Of a DNA stretch of 64,000 nt, positions 52,424-61,266 are shown piece after piece. The DNA comes from Aequorivita aurantiaca (lineage in GTDB: Bacteria > Bacteroidota > Bacteroidia > Flavobacteriales > Flavobacteriaceae). The translations under genes and the position numbers were made by a program. Numbering within the stretch: position 1 is the stretch's first letter; each line of letters opens with the position of its first letter. The stretch spans positions 124,001 through 188,000 of the forward strand of contig NZ_JAUGQQ010000001.1 in the NCBI RefSeq assembly GCF_030410135.1. Reading direction: 5' to 3'. The notes beneath the pieces are model-generated. The model was not told the origin of the DNA, did not search any database, and was given only the letters and a program-made list of their open reading frames with translations.

Positions 52424-53647
52424 TTAAAAGGAAATGCAATCCAAAATTTCCTTCATTGGAAGCATATTTGCGGAATATTGTTGGTGCAATTCCTTAGGAA
52501 GTGGTTGGGAAAATGGCATATCTTCCTTAAAGGGATCTACTTCTTTTCCATTTTTCCAAAATCGATAACAAACGTGGGGACCACTGGTATTTCCTGTCAT
52601 TCCAATCCACCCGATTATATCGCCTTGACTCACGTGTTGGCCCACTTTTACTTTACGGGCCTTCATATGGAGGTATTGGGTTTCATAAGTTCCGTTGTGT
52701 TGGATTTTTACATAATTTCCATTACCTCCGCGATATTCAGATTTGGTAACTACGCCATCGGCCGTTGCAAGAATGGGTGTTCCAACTGGTGCTGCAAAAT
52801 CCGTCCCCCTGTGTGGCCGTAGTTTGAAACCGTAGTATTTAATGCGCCTGTTTAAGTTGTAACGAGAAGAAATTCGGCTGAATTGTACGGGAGCTTTTAA
52901 AAATGCCCGCTTTAAATTATTGGCCTGTTCGTCATAATAACCTGAAATTTTTCCAAGGGAATCGGAAGTAAATTTAAAGGCATAAAGCGGTTTGCCCCGA
53001 TGTTCAAAATAGGCTGCCTTAATTTCTTTTAAACCACCGGGAATAGTATCATCAATAAACTTTTCAGTATATATTACCTTGAAGCGGTCGCCGGGCTGTA
53101 GCTTGAAAAAGTTTATTGTCCAGGCATAAATGTTTGCCAATTGGTCGGTCATGTATGGGCTAAGATTCTGTTCTTCCATGGTGGCAGAAAGCGAACTGGT
53201 TATAACGCCCGATGCCTCTCTATCCTCATATCGAACGGGTTTTTGGCTGTTATAGATAGTTAGGGTTTCTCTAAAATCCACTACTGCGAAGTCAACATTA
53301 TTGGATTCATAAATGAAAACCTGGGTTTTGTTCAGAGAGTCTTTGGAATTAAGAAGAACATAGGGTTTCCCCACACCTATTTTCCGCACATCAAAACTGT
53401 CGCGGAATTTTGTGGCAACCTCCATTATCTGTTCTTGCGGAACGCCATTTGCAAACAGAATATCTCCAAATGTATCACCTTTTCGAATAGTGTCGCGGAT
53501 TACGTTGAAATCATTCAAGATATACCCATATTGTTCAATTATGGGTTCCGCAACCACGGTAGGGGTTTCGGCCAAATCTTCATTTTTGTTTTCACAGGCG
53601 GCTGTAAGCAGAATAAGGGGTAAAAGGAATAAAATTAAATTCTTCAA
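52424..53647 (-). CDS. M23-type peptidoglycan metallopeptidase lipoprotein with altered HxH motif
   Basis: A 407-residue lipoprotein (Cys 18, LLTAACEN) with an OapA/LysM-like segment (about 50-100) and a C-terminal M23 (LytM-like) domain. The first zinc motif is intact, HRGTD (His 279, Asp 283), and the catalytic-type His 327 (QYLHMK) is present. The usual final HxH reads GPHVCYRF: His 358, then Cys 360 in place of the second His that serves as zinc ligand in LytM. The substitution may keep zinc binding (Cys ligand), or alter activity. It is followed by DUF3108 on the upstream side of the same strand. Confidence 0.85.
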   Translation of the reverse strand: MKNLILFLLPLILLTAACENKNEDLAETPTVVAEPIIEQYGYILNDFNVIRDTIRKGDTFGDILFANGVPQEQIMEVATKFRDSFDVRKIGVGKPYVLLNSKDSLNKTQVFIYESNNVDFAVVDFRETLTIYNSQKPVRYEDREASGVITSSLSATMEEQNLSPYMTDQLANIYAWTINFFKLQPGDRFKVIYTEKFIDDTIPGGLKEIKAAYFEHRGKPLYAFKFTSDSLGKISGYYDEQANNLKRAFLKAPVQFSRISSRYNLNRRIKYYGFKLRPHRGTDFAAPVGTPILATADGVVTKSEYRGGNGNYVKIQHNGTYETQYLHMKARKVKVGQHVSQGDIIGWIGMTGNTSGPHVCYRFWKNGKEVDPFKEDMPFSQPLPKELHQQYSANMLPMKEILDCISF

Positions 53648-53672
53648 TGCTGGGAGTTTTCGGGTATTATTT

Positions 53673-54449
53673 TTATTGGTTTGCCAAAATTTTAAAAGAA
53701 TGTTGTAATCCCTTAAATTCGGTTAATGTTGCTTTTAAGGATCCTACGGCCAGATCTGCTTTTACGAGCAGTGGGATTTTATTTTTATCATCACTGATCC
53801 AGACTGTTAGGCTTTCTTTTTCCTTAAAAACACGACCGGATTGCACGTAGGGTCTGAAAATTAAAGTGCGAACGCGGCCAAAATTAGTATCTAAAACTTC
53901 TTTTCCAAGAAATTTTAACCTGAATTTGTAATTTTCTTTGTCAAAAAACATATTCATTTCCACAACATCACCTTCTTTTATATTTTCTGTGTCCAATTTA
54001 TTGCGGAGGTAATAAAAGGCCGATATCATATCCTGTGTTTCCTTCGGAAAAGAAAATACAGTTGTTTCGTTATGCTTTTTATCGTTAACGGTTGCCTTAT
54101 TGGTAGAGTGGTTGAAGTCAATTTGAACATCTTTGGTATAACCGCCTTCGTCTATTTTTCGGATAAAACGATAGGGAATGTCTTTTTCTTTATCGATGTA
54201 GGATTGGTAATCATCCTTAACCCTGAAGAACCATTTTGACACACCCACAGTTTCACCGAAACCCCGCACGTGGTATACGTCCTTTCCCTTTATTTTCGCA
54301 TCGTTCACTTTAAGGGTAGCATAACCCGCAGTAACGAAACCGTAATGTACCCGGAATTTAAAAAATTCGCCATCGCCATAGGCTCTTTCTTGGGCAGAAA
54401 TGTTAATGATGTTTCCAAAAAGAAATAAAAGCGCAAGTAGCTTTTTCAT
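53673..54449 (-). CDS. DUF3108 family exported protein
   Basis: A 258-residue protein with a signal peptide (LLALLFLFGNIINISAQ) and the DUF3108 pattern (GEFFKFRVHYGFVTAGYATLKV, YHVRGFGETVGVSKWFFRV, SAFYYLRNKL, VLDTNFGRVRTLIFRPYV). The family is periplasmic and of unknown function. It lies 25 bases upstream of the M23 peptidase gene and is likely co-transcribed, so a link to the cell envelope is plausible. Confidence 0.85.
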   Translation of the reverse strand: MKKLLALLFLFGNIINISAQERAYGDGEFFKFRVHYGFVTAGYATLKVNDAKIKGKDVYHVRGFGETVGVSKWFFRVKDDYQSYIDKEKDIPYRFIRKIDEGGYTKDVQIDFNHSTNKATVNDKKHNETTVFSFPKETQDMISAFYYLRNKLDTENIKEGDVVEMNMFFDKENYKFRLKFLGKEVLDTNFGRVRTLIFRPYVQSGRVFKEKESLTVWISDDKNKIPLLVKADLAVGSLKATLTEFKGLQHSFKILANQ

Positions 54450-54507
54450 AAGTTGAGACTATGGGGGTTTTGTGTTTTTAAAATTACAACTACCGTTCCA
54501 AAAATAT

Positions 54508-54538
54508 AAAACCCCACCTCTTTATGACGATGGGGTTT
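54508..54538 (-). terminator. Terminator of hppD-hmgA unit
   Basis: AAAACCCCA (54508-54516) pairs with TGGGGTTT (54531-54538); on the minus strand the hairpin is followed by T-rich DNA. It sits 17 bases after the hppD stop. Confidence 0.75.
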
Positions 54539-54554
54539 AAGTAATGTTACAGGA

Positions 54555-55715
54555 TTACAAAGTCCCTCTTTGCTCCTGCTCGCGCTCTATGGACTCAAAC
54601 AATGCTTTGAAATTTCCGGCTCCAAAACCCTTGGCACCCATGCGCTGTATTATTTCAAAAAATAATGTAGGTCGATCCTCTACTGGTTTTGTAAATATTT
54701 GCAGCAGATAACCTTCCTCGTCGGCATCAATCATAATTGAAAGTTTTTTCAACTCGTTTATATCTTCCTTCATCATTTTCATATGATCGCCCAAACGGCG
54801 CGGAATATCATCATAATACGCTTGCGGTGGTGGCGGTAAAAATTCAATTCCCCGTTCCTTCAACTGGCTTACGGTTTTAATAATATCATCCGTTGCAACT
54901 GCTAAATGTTGTACTCCTGAATCCTCATAAAAATCCAAATACTCTTCAATTTGGGATTTTTTTATACCCTTTGCTGGTTCGTTTATAGGAAACTTTATGC
55001 GCCCGTTGCCGTTGCTCATTACTTTGCTCATAAGCGCGGAATATTCGGTGTGAATTTGCTTATCATCAAAGGAAAGGAAATTCACGAAGCCCATTACGTC
55101 CTCATACCATTTTACCCATTTGTCCATTTGGCCCCAGCCTACGTTGCCCACCATGTGGTCAATATATTTTAAGCCTGTGGGGGTAGGATTATAATCACTT
55201 TTCCATTCACGGAAACCGGGAAGAAAAGTTCCGTTATAGTTCTTTCTTTCCACAAACATATGCACAGTTTCGCCATAAGTGTAAATTCCGCTCCGCACTA
55301 CCTCGCCGTGCTCGTCTTTTTCGGTGGTTGGCTCCAAATATGGTTTTGCTCCGCGCTTGGTTGTTTCCTCAAAAGCGCTTACGGCGTCATCCACCCATAA
55401 AGCAATTACCTTTACGCCATCCCCGTGTTTTACAATGTGGTCGTTAATTGGGGATTTGCTGTTTAAGGGCGTGGTTAGAACCAATCGGATTTTGTCCTGT
55501 TTCAATACATAACTTACCGAATCACGCGAACCGGTTTCCAAACCTTTGTATGCATAGGATTGAAATCCGAATGCGGTTTTGTAAAAATGTGCGGACTGCT
55601 TTGCATTGCCCACATAGAATTCTACATAATCTGTTCCCAGCAATGGCAGAAAATCTTCTGCGCCCTCGAATATTTTTTCCAGCCCGTAATCGACTGACTT
55701 TACTTCTTTGCTCAT
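54555..55715 (-). CDS. hppD: 4-Hydroxyphenylpyruvate dioxygenase
   Basis: Fe(II) enzyme that converts 4-hydroxyphenylpyruvate to homogentisate in tyrosine catabolism. The 386-residue protein has the metal ligands His 187 (YIDHMVGNV), His 270 (GVQHLAVATDD) and Glu 354 (LFFEIIQRMG), the expected C-terminal GAKGFGAGNFKALFESIEREQ helix, and typical length. It lies 18 bases downstream of hmgA and both are in one probable operon ending in a terminator. Confidence 0.97.
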   Translation of the reverse strand: MSKEVKSVDYGLEKIFEGAEDFLPLLGTDYVEFYVGNAKQSAHFYKTAFGFQSYAYKGLETGSRDSVSYVLKQDKIRLVLTTPLNSKSPINDHIVKHGDGVKVIALWVDDAVSAFEETTKRGAKPYLEPTTEKDEHGEVVRSGIYTYGETVHMFVERKNYNGTFLPGFREWKSDYNPTPTGLKYIDHMVGNVGWGQMDKWVKWYEDVMGFVNFLSFDDKQIHTEYSALMSKVMSNGNGRIKFPINEPAKGIKKSQIEEYLDFYEDSGVQHLAVATDDIIKTVSQLKERGIEFLPPPPQAYYDDIPRRLGDHMKMMKEDINELKKLSIMIDADEEGYLLQIFTKPVEDRPTLFFEIIQRMGAKGFGAGNFKALFESIEREQEQRGTL

Positions 55716-55733
55716 AATGTTATATTCAAATTT

Positions 55734-56894
55734 TTAATGATCCAACCAACTTTGATAATATGTGTCATCAGCGATTTTCATTGCATCTTCAGTTACCTGC
55801 AAAGGTTTAAATGTATCCACCATTACTGCAAGCTCATCCGTTTTTGTTTTGCCGATGCTTCTTTCGGCAGCGCCCGGATGCGGCCCGTGCGGAATTCCCG
55901 CGGGATGCAAGGAAATGTGCCCGGCAGCTACATCATTTCTGCTCATAAAATCGCCATCCACATAATATAACACCTCATCGCTATCAATATTGCTGTGGTT
56001 GTATGGCGCGGGAATGCTGAGCGGATGGTAATCATACAACCTCGGCACAAAGCTGCAAACCACAAAAGCGTCGGTTTCAAAGGTTTGGTGCACGGGCGGC
56101 GGTTGATGTATTCTTCCGGTTATGGGCTCAAAATCGTGAATTGAAAAAGCATACGGAAAATTGTAACCGTCATAACCCACCACATCAAAGGGATGGGTGG
56201 CATACACCATTTCAAAAATATCATCCCCTTTTTTCACCTTTATCAAAAATTCTCCTTTCTCGTCGTAAGTCTCTAATTCTTCGGGTTTGCGAATGTCGCG
56301 TTCACAATAGGGCGAATGTTCCAACAATTGACCGAACCAATTTCTATAGCGCTTCGGGGTATAAATGGGCCGTTTTGATTCCACTATAAAAAGCCGATTA
56401 TCCTCAGTATCAAATTCCATTTTATAAATTATTCCTCGTGGAATCAACAAATAATCGCCGTATTTAAAATCGAGATTTCCCAAAAAGGTGCGGAGTTTTC
56501 CGGTGCCTTTGTGTATGAAAATAAGTTCGTCGGCATTTGTGTTTTTATAGAAATAATCCTTTTGAGATTCCTGCGGAGCAGCCAGGATAATGCTGCAATC
56601 GCTGTTGGTGAGCACGGTTTTTCTGCTATCCAAATAATCTTTTTCGGGCTTTACCTCAAACCCTTTGAAGCGGAAGGATTGTATGTTGTTTTGCTTCGAA
56701 ATCTTTGGCGCAACGTTGTATTGTTTTTTTATTTCCTTTACCTGCGTCGGCCTGTTTTCGTGATAAATATTGCTGTACATTCCGTCAAAACCAATGGTTC
56801 CAAAAAGTTGTTCGGAATACAGACTTCCATCCGGTTTCCGAAATTGGGTGTGGCGCTTGGGTGGAATTTTTCCCAGTTTATGATAGAAAGGCAT
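55734..56894 (-). CDS. hmgA: Homogentisate 1,2-dioxygenase
   Basis: Ring-cleaving Fe(II) dioxygenase that follows HppD in tyrosine breakdown. The 386-residue protein starts at ATG 56894 (MPFYHKLGKIPPKRHTQF); an upstream TTG would add ten residues and is rejected. Metal ligands are visible in HSNIDSDEVLYY (His and Glu) and HGPHPG (His), near EVLYYVDGDF and GHISLHPAGIPHG. The pair hmgA-hppD is the standard arrangement; fumarylacetoacetate hydrolase is not in this window. Confidence 0.95.
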   Translation of the reverse strand: MPFYHKLGKIPPKRHTQFRKPDGSLYSEQLFGTIGFDGMYSNIYHENRPTQVKEIKKQYNVAPKISKQNNIQSFRFKGFEVKPEKDYLDSRKTVLTNSDCSIILAAPQESQKDYFYKNTNADELIFIHKGTGKLRTFLGNLDFKYGDYLLIPRGIIYKMEFDTEDNRLFIVESKRPIYTPKRYRNWFGQLLEHSPYCERDIRKPEELETYDEKGEFLIKVKKGDDIFEMVYATHPFDVVGYDGYNFPYAFSIHDFEPITGRIHQPPPVHQTFETDAFVVCSFVPRLYDYHPLSIPAPYNHSNIDSDEVLYYVDGDFMSRNDVAAGHISLHPAGIPHGPHPGAAERSIGKTKTDELAVMVDTFKPLQVTEDAMKIADDTYYQSWLDH

Positions 56895-57005
56895 AACTGC
56901 TAATTTTTGATTTTGGTGAAACAATATCGATTTGATTTCGATGTTGTTTTCGAATTAATTCCTCAAATATCGGAAAAATATTAGAGGGAAGCGTGTAAGA
57001 TTTTG

Positions 57006-59240
57006 CTAAAACCGATAACCCAATGCCACATACCATTCGCTTTGGTCCCGTTCTGGGGAATAGGAATATTTAATCTCCATCGGCCCCAAAACAGTTTCCA
57101 AACCATAACCCAATGAATAGCCGGAATAATTAATTCTATCTATCCACTTCCCGGTTTCAAAAAGATCATTGCCCACGTTGGCAATATTGGCGGAAATGTT
57201 TATATGGTTTCTTCGGAAAATTTCGTAGTCGAATGTAAGAGATGATTTTAAATAAGTATTCCCCCGAAGCGAAATGGGATCATAGCCCATAAAGGGAATA
57301 ATATTGTTCATTTCCTTAAAACCATAGCCTCCCAAGGCAAAGTCCAATGATGTGGTTTCTGCACCACCCCATTTAAAACCGCCCTCAGTTGTTATGTTTA
57401 CGGAAATTGTTTCGAAAAAAGTATGTGCATAGCCCAGTTTTGCCTTAGCCAAAGAGAACGGCTCAAAATTTTTGTTTCGCCCGTTTGCCAAAAGATACCA
57501 GTGAAAGTCGCCCGAAAAATAAGCTCCGCTCTTCGGGAAGAAACTATTATCGTAGGTATCATATTTTAGAAATCCGAAGGCGCTGTAATAATTGGTGCTT
57601 TCAAAAATTGTTCGCGGAAGGTTATTTTCGTCCGTGCCAATAGTTTCGGAAAGGTACCGCAAGTATTTATGCTCGCCGCCAAGGCCCAACATAAAGGTTC
57701 GTCGGAAAAGGGTTTCAAAGTAAAGCTGGTTGGTAAAATCGCTGTAATTAATGGTAAGGCTGTTGATGGGCAAAGTAAATTCAGCATCAATGTCTGCCCC
57801 AATGAAACTTAAGGGAACCTCGGTTTCGAAAAAATGGTATTTTGAATTGAACCCTACGCTCCAATAAAAACCTTTATCAATATAATATTCAAAATTATAG
57901 CGCAAATTGTCGCCCGCAATAAGGTCCAACGAGGCAATATCATTATTGGTTAAAAGTCGTTTTCGGGTTACATTAACCAATGCCGCAGTTCTAAACAGAT
58001 CGTCGTAATGTGCCGCAAAGCGTAGCATCATGGACGATGGACTTTCCCGCAATTGCAATAGCAATGTATTTTGGTTGTTTTCGTCCTCAATAAATCTATA
58101 ATTTATATCCTGAAAATTTCCCGTGGCTGAAAGATTGTTGATGCCCTCACCAAAATCCTTATATGTTATTTTATCGGGGGTTCGGAATTTGAGTTTACCC
58201 AACACATAGCTGCGCGTATATTTTTCATTGCCCTCTATTTTTACATCTTTAATAAAAATGGTATCGTTGGCCTTGAAAATGACTTTTTCACGCTCTATCT
58301 TTTTTTGCCTCATCGCAATATTCTCAAGTGCTTCACGGTTCAATTCCGCAGCAGCAACGCCCGATGCTACAATGTTTTTGCCATCATCAAAAGAAACTAC
58401 TGAAAAATCTTTTATGTTCGGGTGAATGTAAACGTCGGTTTTTTTACGCTTTTCAATCATATCCTTAATGGTGCGGTAGTTATTAATCTGTACCAAAACA
58501 TCAAAAGCCGAACGGAGATTGTCACGGTTTTTTAAACTGTCCTGCACGTCCACCCCAATAATAATGTCCATTCCCTTCGCGCGAACTTCACTTACGGGAT
58601 AATTATTGACTACGCCTCCATCAATTAGTACTTTTCCGTCAATTACCACCGGACTAAAAAGTGATGGAAGCGCACCACTGGCAGTAACCGCACGGGGAAG
58701 ATAGCCACGATCCAAGATTACCTCTTGTCCATTTTCAACATTGGTTGCCACACAGAAAAAGGGGATGGGAAGCTCCTCAAAATTAGAAATGTGGCTCACA
58801 TGGCTCGTTAATTTTGAAAGGAGATTGTACACGTTTTGTCCTTTGGAAAGCCCTGATGGGAACCCAATTTTAAAACCATCAAAAGGAAGTACTAAAGCAT
58901 ATTTGTCAGATTCCTTTTTTTCATAAAAAGTTTTTGCGCTTCGGGGAATGTCATCCTGAATTAGAGTGCTAAAGTTTGTTTGCCTGAAAATACTGTCCAA
59001 AGCATTAGCGGAATATCCCGAGGCATATAGTGCCCCAATAATTGCGCCCATGCTTGTGCCCCCAATATAATCTATGCGAACACCCGATTCTTCAATTACC
59101 TTTAGTGCGCCAATATGCGCAAGTCCTTTGGCCCCTCCGCCACTTAAAACCAATCCCACCTTTACATCCTCGCCCTGCTTTTCCTGTGAAAAGGAAAAGA
59201 ATGTATTCAACATGAATAAAATGAGGAGTATTTTCTTCAT
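57006..59240 (-). CDS. Patatin-like phospholipase fused to BamA/Omp85-type barrel
   Basis: A 744-residue exported protein (signal peptide LILFMLNTFFSFSQ). N-terminal patatin domain (about 28-300): oxyanion GGGAKG (34-39), nucleophile GTSMG (61-65, Ser 63) and catalytic DGG (Asp 207). It is followed by a POTRA-like segment (about 325-375) and a C-terminal Omp85-type barrel (about 400-744, ending YVALGYRF). This is the PlpD-like architecture, in which the barrel may translocate or anchor the lipase. The uvrC gene lies next to it on the same strand, without apparent functional link. Confidence 0.9.
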   Translation of the reverse strand: MKKILLILFMLNTFFSFSQEKQGEDVKVGLVLSGGGAKGLAHIGALKVIEESGVRIDYIGGTSMGAIIGALYASGYSANALDSIFRQTNFSTLIQDDIPRSAKTFYEKKESDKYALVLPFDGFKIGFPSGLSKGQNVYNLLSKLTSHVSHISNFEELPIPFFCVATNVENGQEVILDRGYLPRAVTASGALPSLFSPVVIDGKVLIDGGVVNNYPVSEVRAKGMDIIIGVDVQDSLKNRDNLRSAFDVLVQINNYRTIKDMIEKRKKTDVYIHPNIKDFSVVSFDDGKNIVASGVAAAELNREALENIAMRQKKIEREKVIFKANDTIFIKDVKIEGNEKYTRSYVLGKLKFRTPDKITYKDFGEGINNLSATGNFQDINYRFIEDENNQNTLLLQLRESPSSMMLRFAAHYDDLFRTAALVNVTRKRLLTNNDIASLDLIAGDNLRYNFEYYIDKGFYWSVGFNSKYHFFETEVPLSFIGADIDAEFTLPINSLTINYSDFTNQLYFETLFRRTFMLGLGGEHKYLRYLSETIGTDENNLPRTIFESTNYYSAFGFLKYDTYDNSFFPKSGAYFSGDFHWYLLANGRNKNFEPFSLAKAKLGYAHTFFETISVNITTEGGFKWGGAETTSLDFALGGYGFKEMNNIIPFMGYDPISLRGNTYLKSSLTFDYEIFRRNHINISANIANVGNDLFETGKWIDRINYSGYSLGYGLETVLGPMEIKYSYSPERDQSEWYVALGYRF

Positions 59241-59304
59241 TTATTAATTTGGGATGTTACTACTTGGGTTTAAATGGATGTTGGTAATTATCAAATCCAT
59301 TTAT

Positions 59305-61101
59305 TTAATTTTTATTGTTGAAATGCGAAATCAATTTATTTGCCCTGTTGCTTCCAACTATTTTGGAAAGTTCATCATAGCTGGCGTTGGCAATCCGTTT
59401 GGTGCTTTTAAAATGCTTTAGCAATTCCAACACCGTTTTTTCGCCTATTCCGGGAATAGTTTCAAGCTCTGTGTCCAGCGCTTGCTTGCTGCGTTTAGTA
59501 CGGTGAAAGGTAATGCCAAAACGGTGTGCCTCATTACGCAACTGCTGAATTATTTTTAAGGTTTCGCTCTTTTTGTCTAAATATAGCGGAATAGGATCAT
59601 TGGGATAAAATAATTCTTCCAAGCGTTTTGCTATTCCTATTATAGCAATTTTTCCGCGCAATTCCAATTTATCCAAGCTTTTTAAGGCCGAGGAAAGCTG
59701 CCCTTTTCCCCCATCTATGATGATAAGTTGCGGCAATGGTTGCTCTTCTTCCAACAATCTTTTGTAGCGCCTGTAAACAACTTCTTCCATAGATGCAAAA
59801 TCATCCGGACCTTCCACGGTTTTTATATTGAATTTTCGATAATCTTTTTTACTGGGTTTTCCATTTTTGAAAACCACACAGGCTGCCACTGGATTGGTTC
59901 CTTGAATGTTACTGTTGTCAAAACATTCAATGTGCCTTGGTTCCTCCTTTAGCCGAAGATCCTTTTTCATTTGCGCCATTATTCGCTTTTCGTGGCGGTC
60001 GGGATCAACAATTTTGGCCTGCTTAAAACGCTCCATTCTATAATATTTTGCGTTTCTTTCGGAAAGTTCGAGAATTGCCTTTTTATCCCCAAGTTTGGGA
60101 ACGTGTACCTTTATTTCCTCGCCTACCTCAACTTCGAAGGGCACATAAATTTCCCTTGACTGCGAATTGAAACGCTGGCGGATTTCAATTATGGCTAGCT
60201 GCAACAGCTCTTCATCGGTTTCGTCAAGTTTCTTTTTTATTTCCAGTGTGTGCGACCGGATTATGGAGCCGTGGGAAAGTTGCAGAAAATTTACATAGCC
60301 ATAACTTTCGTCCGAGATGATTGAAAAAACATCCACATTATTAATCTTTGGATTTACAACGGTGGATTTTGATTGATAATTCTCCAAAATATCAATTTTC
60401 TCCTTTACCCGCTGGGCTTGCTCAAACTTTAAATCCGCCGCCAATGCTTTCATTTGGGTCTTGAACCGATGCAGGGAATCTTTGAAATTTCCCTTTATTA
60501 TATTCCGAATCGCTTCAATATTGTCGTGATATTCCTTTTCGGAATATAGCCCTTCACACGGTCCGGCGCAGTTTCCCAAATGATATTCCAAACATACTTT
60601 ATATTTTTGAGCTCTTATTTTTTCTTCCGATAGGTCATAATTGCAAGTGCGCAATGGGTACAGCCCCTTTATGAGCTCCAGCAAGGTGTGCACAGTTTTC
60701 ATACTGGTGTATGGCCCGTAATATTCGGATCCGTCGCGTATTAACCTGCGGGTCGGGAAAACTCTCGGAAAGCGCTCGTTTTTGATGCAGATCCAGGGAT
60801 AGCTTTTATCGTCCTTCAGCATCACATTGTAGCGTGGCTGATATTTTTTTATCAAATTATTTTCAAGCAGCAAGGCGTCAGTTTCGGTTTTTACCACAAT
60901 GTGCCGAATGGTATCGATTTTTCTAACCAATACCTTGGTTTTGCCATTTCCCTGCAATTTGTTGAAGTAGGACGAAACTCTTTTTTTTATATTTTTCGCC
61001 TTGCCAACATAGAGTAATTTCCCATCTTTATCGTAGTATTGATAAACGCCGGGTGAATCGGGAAGTGTTGCTATTTGAAGTGATACCGAAGCGTTGGCCA
61101 T
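59305..61101 (-). CDS. uvrC: Excinuclease ABC subunit C
   Basis: Nucleotide-excision repair nuclease making the two incisions after UvrAB damage recognition. The 598-residue protein has the GIY-YIG domain (PGVYQYYDKDGKLLYVGKAKNIKKRV), the UVR motif (AADLKFEQAQRVKEKIDILENY), the RNase H-like second nuclease domain (HIECFDNSNIQGTNPVAACVVF, LIIIDGGKGQLSSA) and C-terminal tandem helix-hairpin-helix (IPGIGEKTVLELLKHF). The length is typical. It starts at ATG 61101, 165 bases from the divergent TonB receptor. Confidence 0.97.
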   Translation of the reverse strand: MANASVSLQIATLPDSPGVYQYYDKDGKLLYVGKAKNIKKRVSSYFNKLQGNGKTKVLVRKIDTIRHIVVKTETDALLLENNLIKKYQPRYNVMLKDDKSYPWICIKNERFPRVFPTRRLIRDGSEYYGPYTSMKTVHTLLELIKGLYPLRTCNYDLSEEKIRAQKYKVCLEYHLGNCAGPCEGLYSEKEYHDNIEAIRNIIKGNFKDSLHRFKTQMKALAADLKFEQAQRVKEKIDILENYQSKSTVVNPKINNVDVFSIISDESYGYVNFLQLSHGSIIRSHTLEIKKKLDETDEELLQLAIIEIRQRFNSQSREIYVPFEVEVGEEIKVHVPKLGDKKAILELSERNAKYYRMERFKQAKIVDPDRHEKRIMAQMKKDLRLKEEPRHIECFDNSNIQGTNPVAACVVFKNGKPSKKDYRKFNIKTVEGPDDFASMEEVVYRRYKRLLEEEQPLPQLIIIDGGKGQLSSALKSLDKLELRGKIAIIGIAKRLEELFYPNDPIPLYLDKKSETLKIIQQLRNEAHRFGITFHRTKRSKQALDTELETIPGIGEKTVLELLKHFKSTKRIANASYDELSKIVGSNRANKLISHFNNKN

Positions 61102-61266
61102 GGACTCAAAGATACTGGATGTTTTGTTTTTTCAACAGCAAAAATACTAAGGAAAGCTTTAATGGGAAGTAATAAAAATTCATGATTAAGAAACATTCCG
61201 TATTTATCAGTATGAAATAAAAAAAGATAAAACCAAAATATAGTTCTTACCAACCAATTAATAAAA

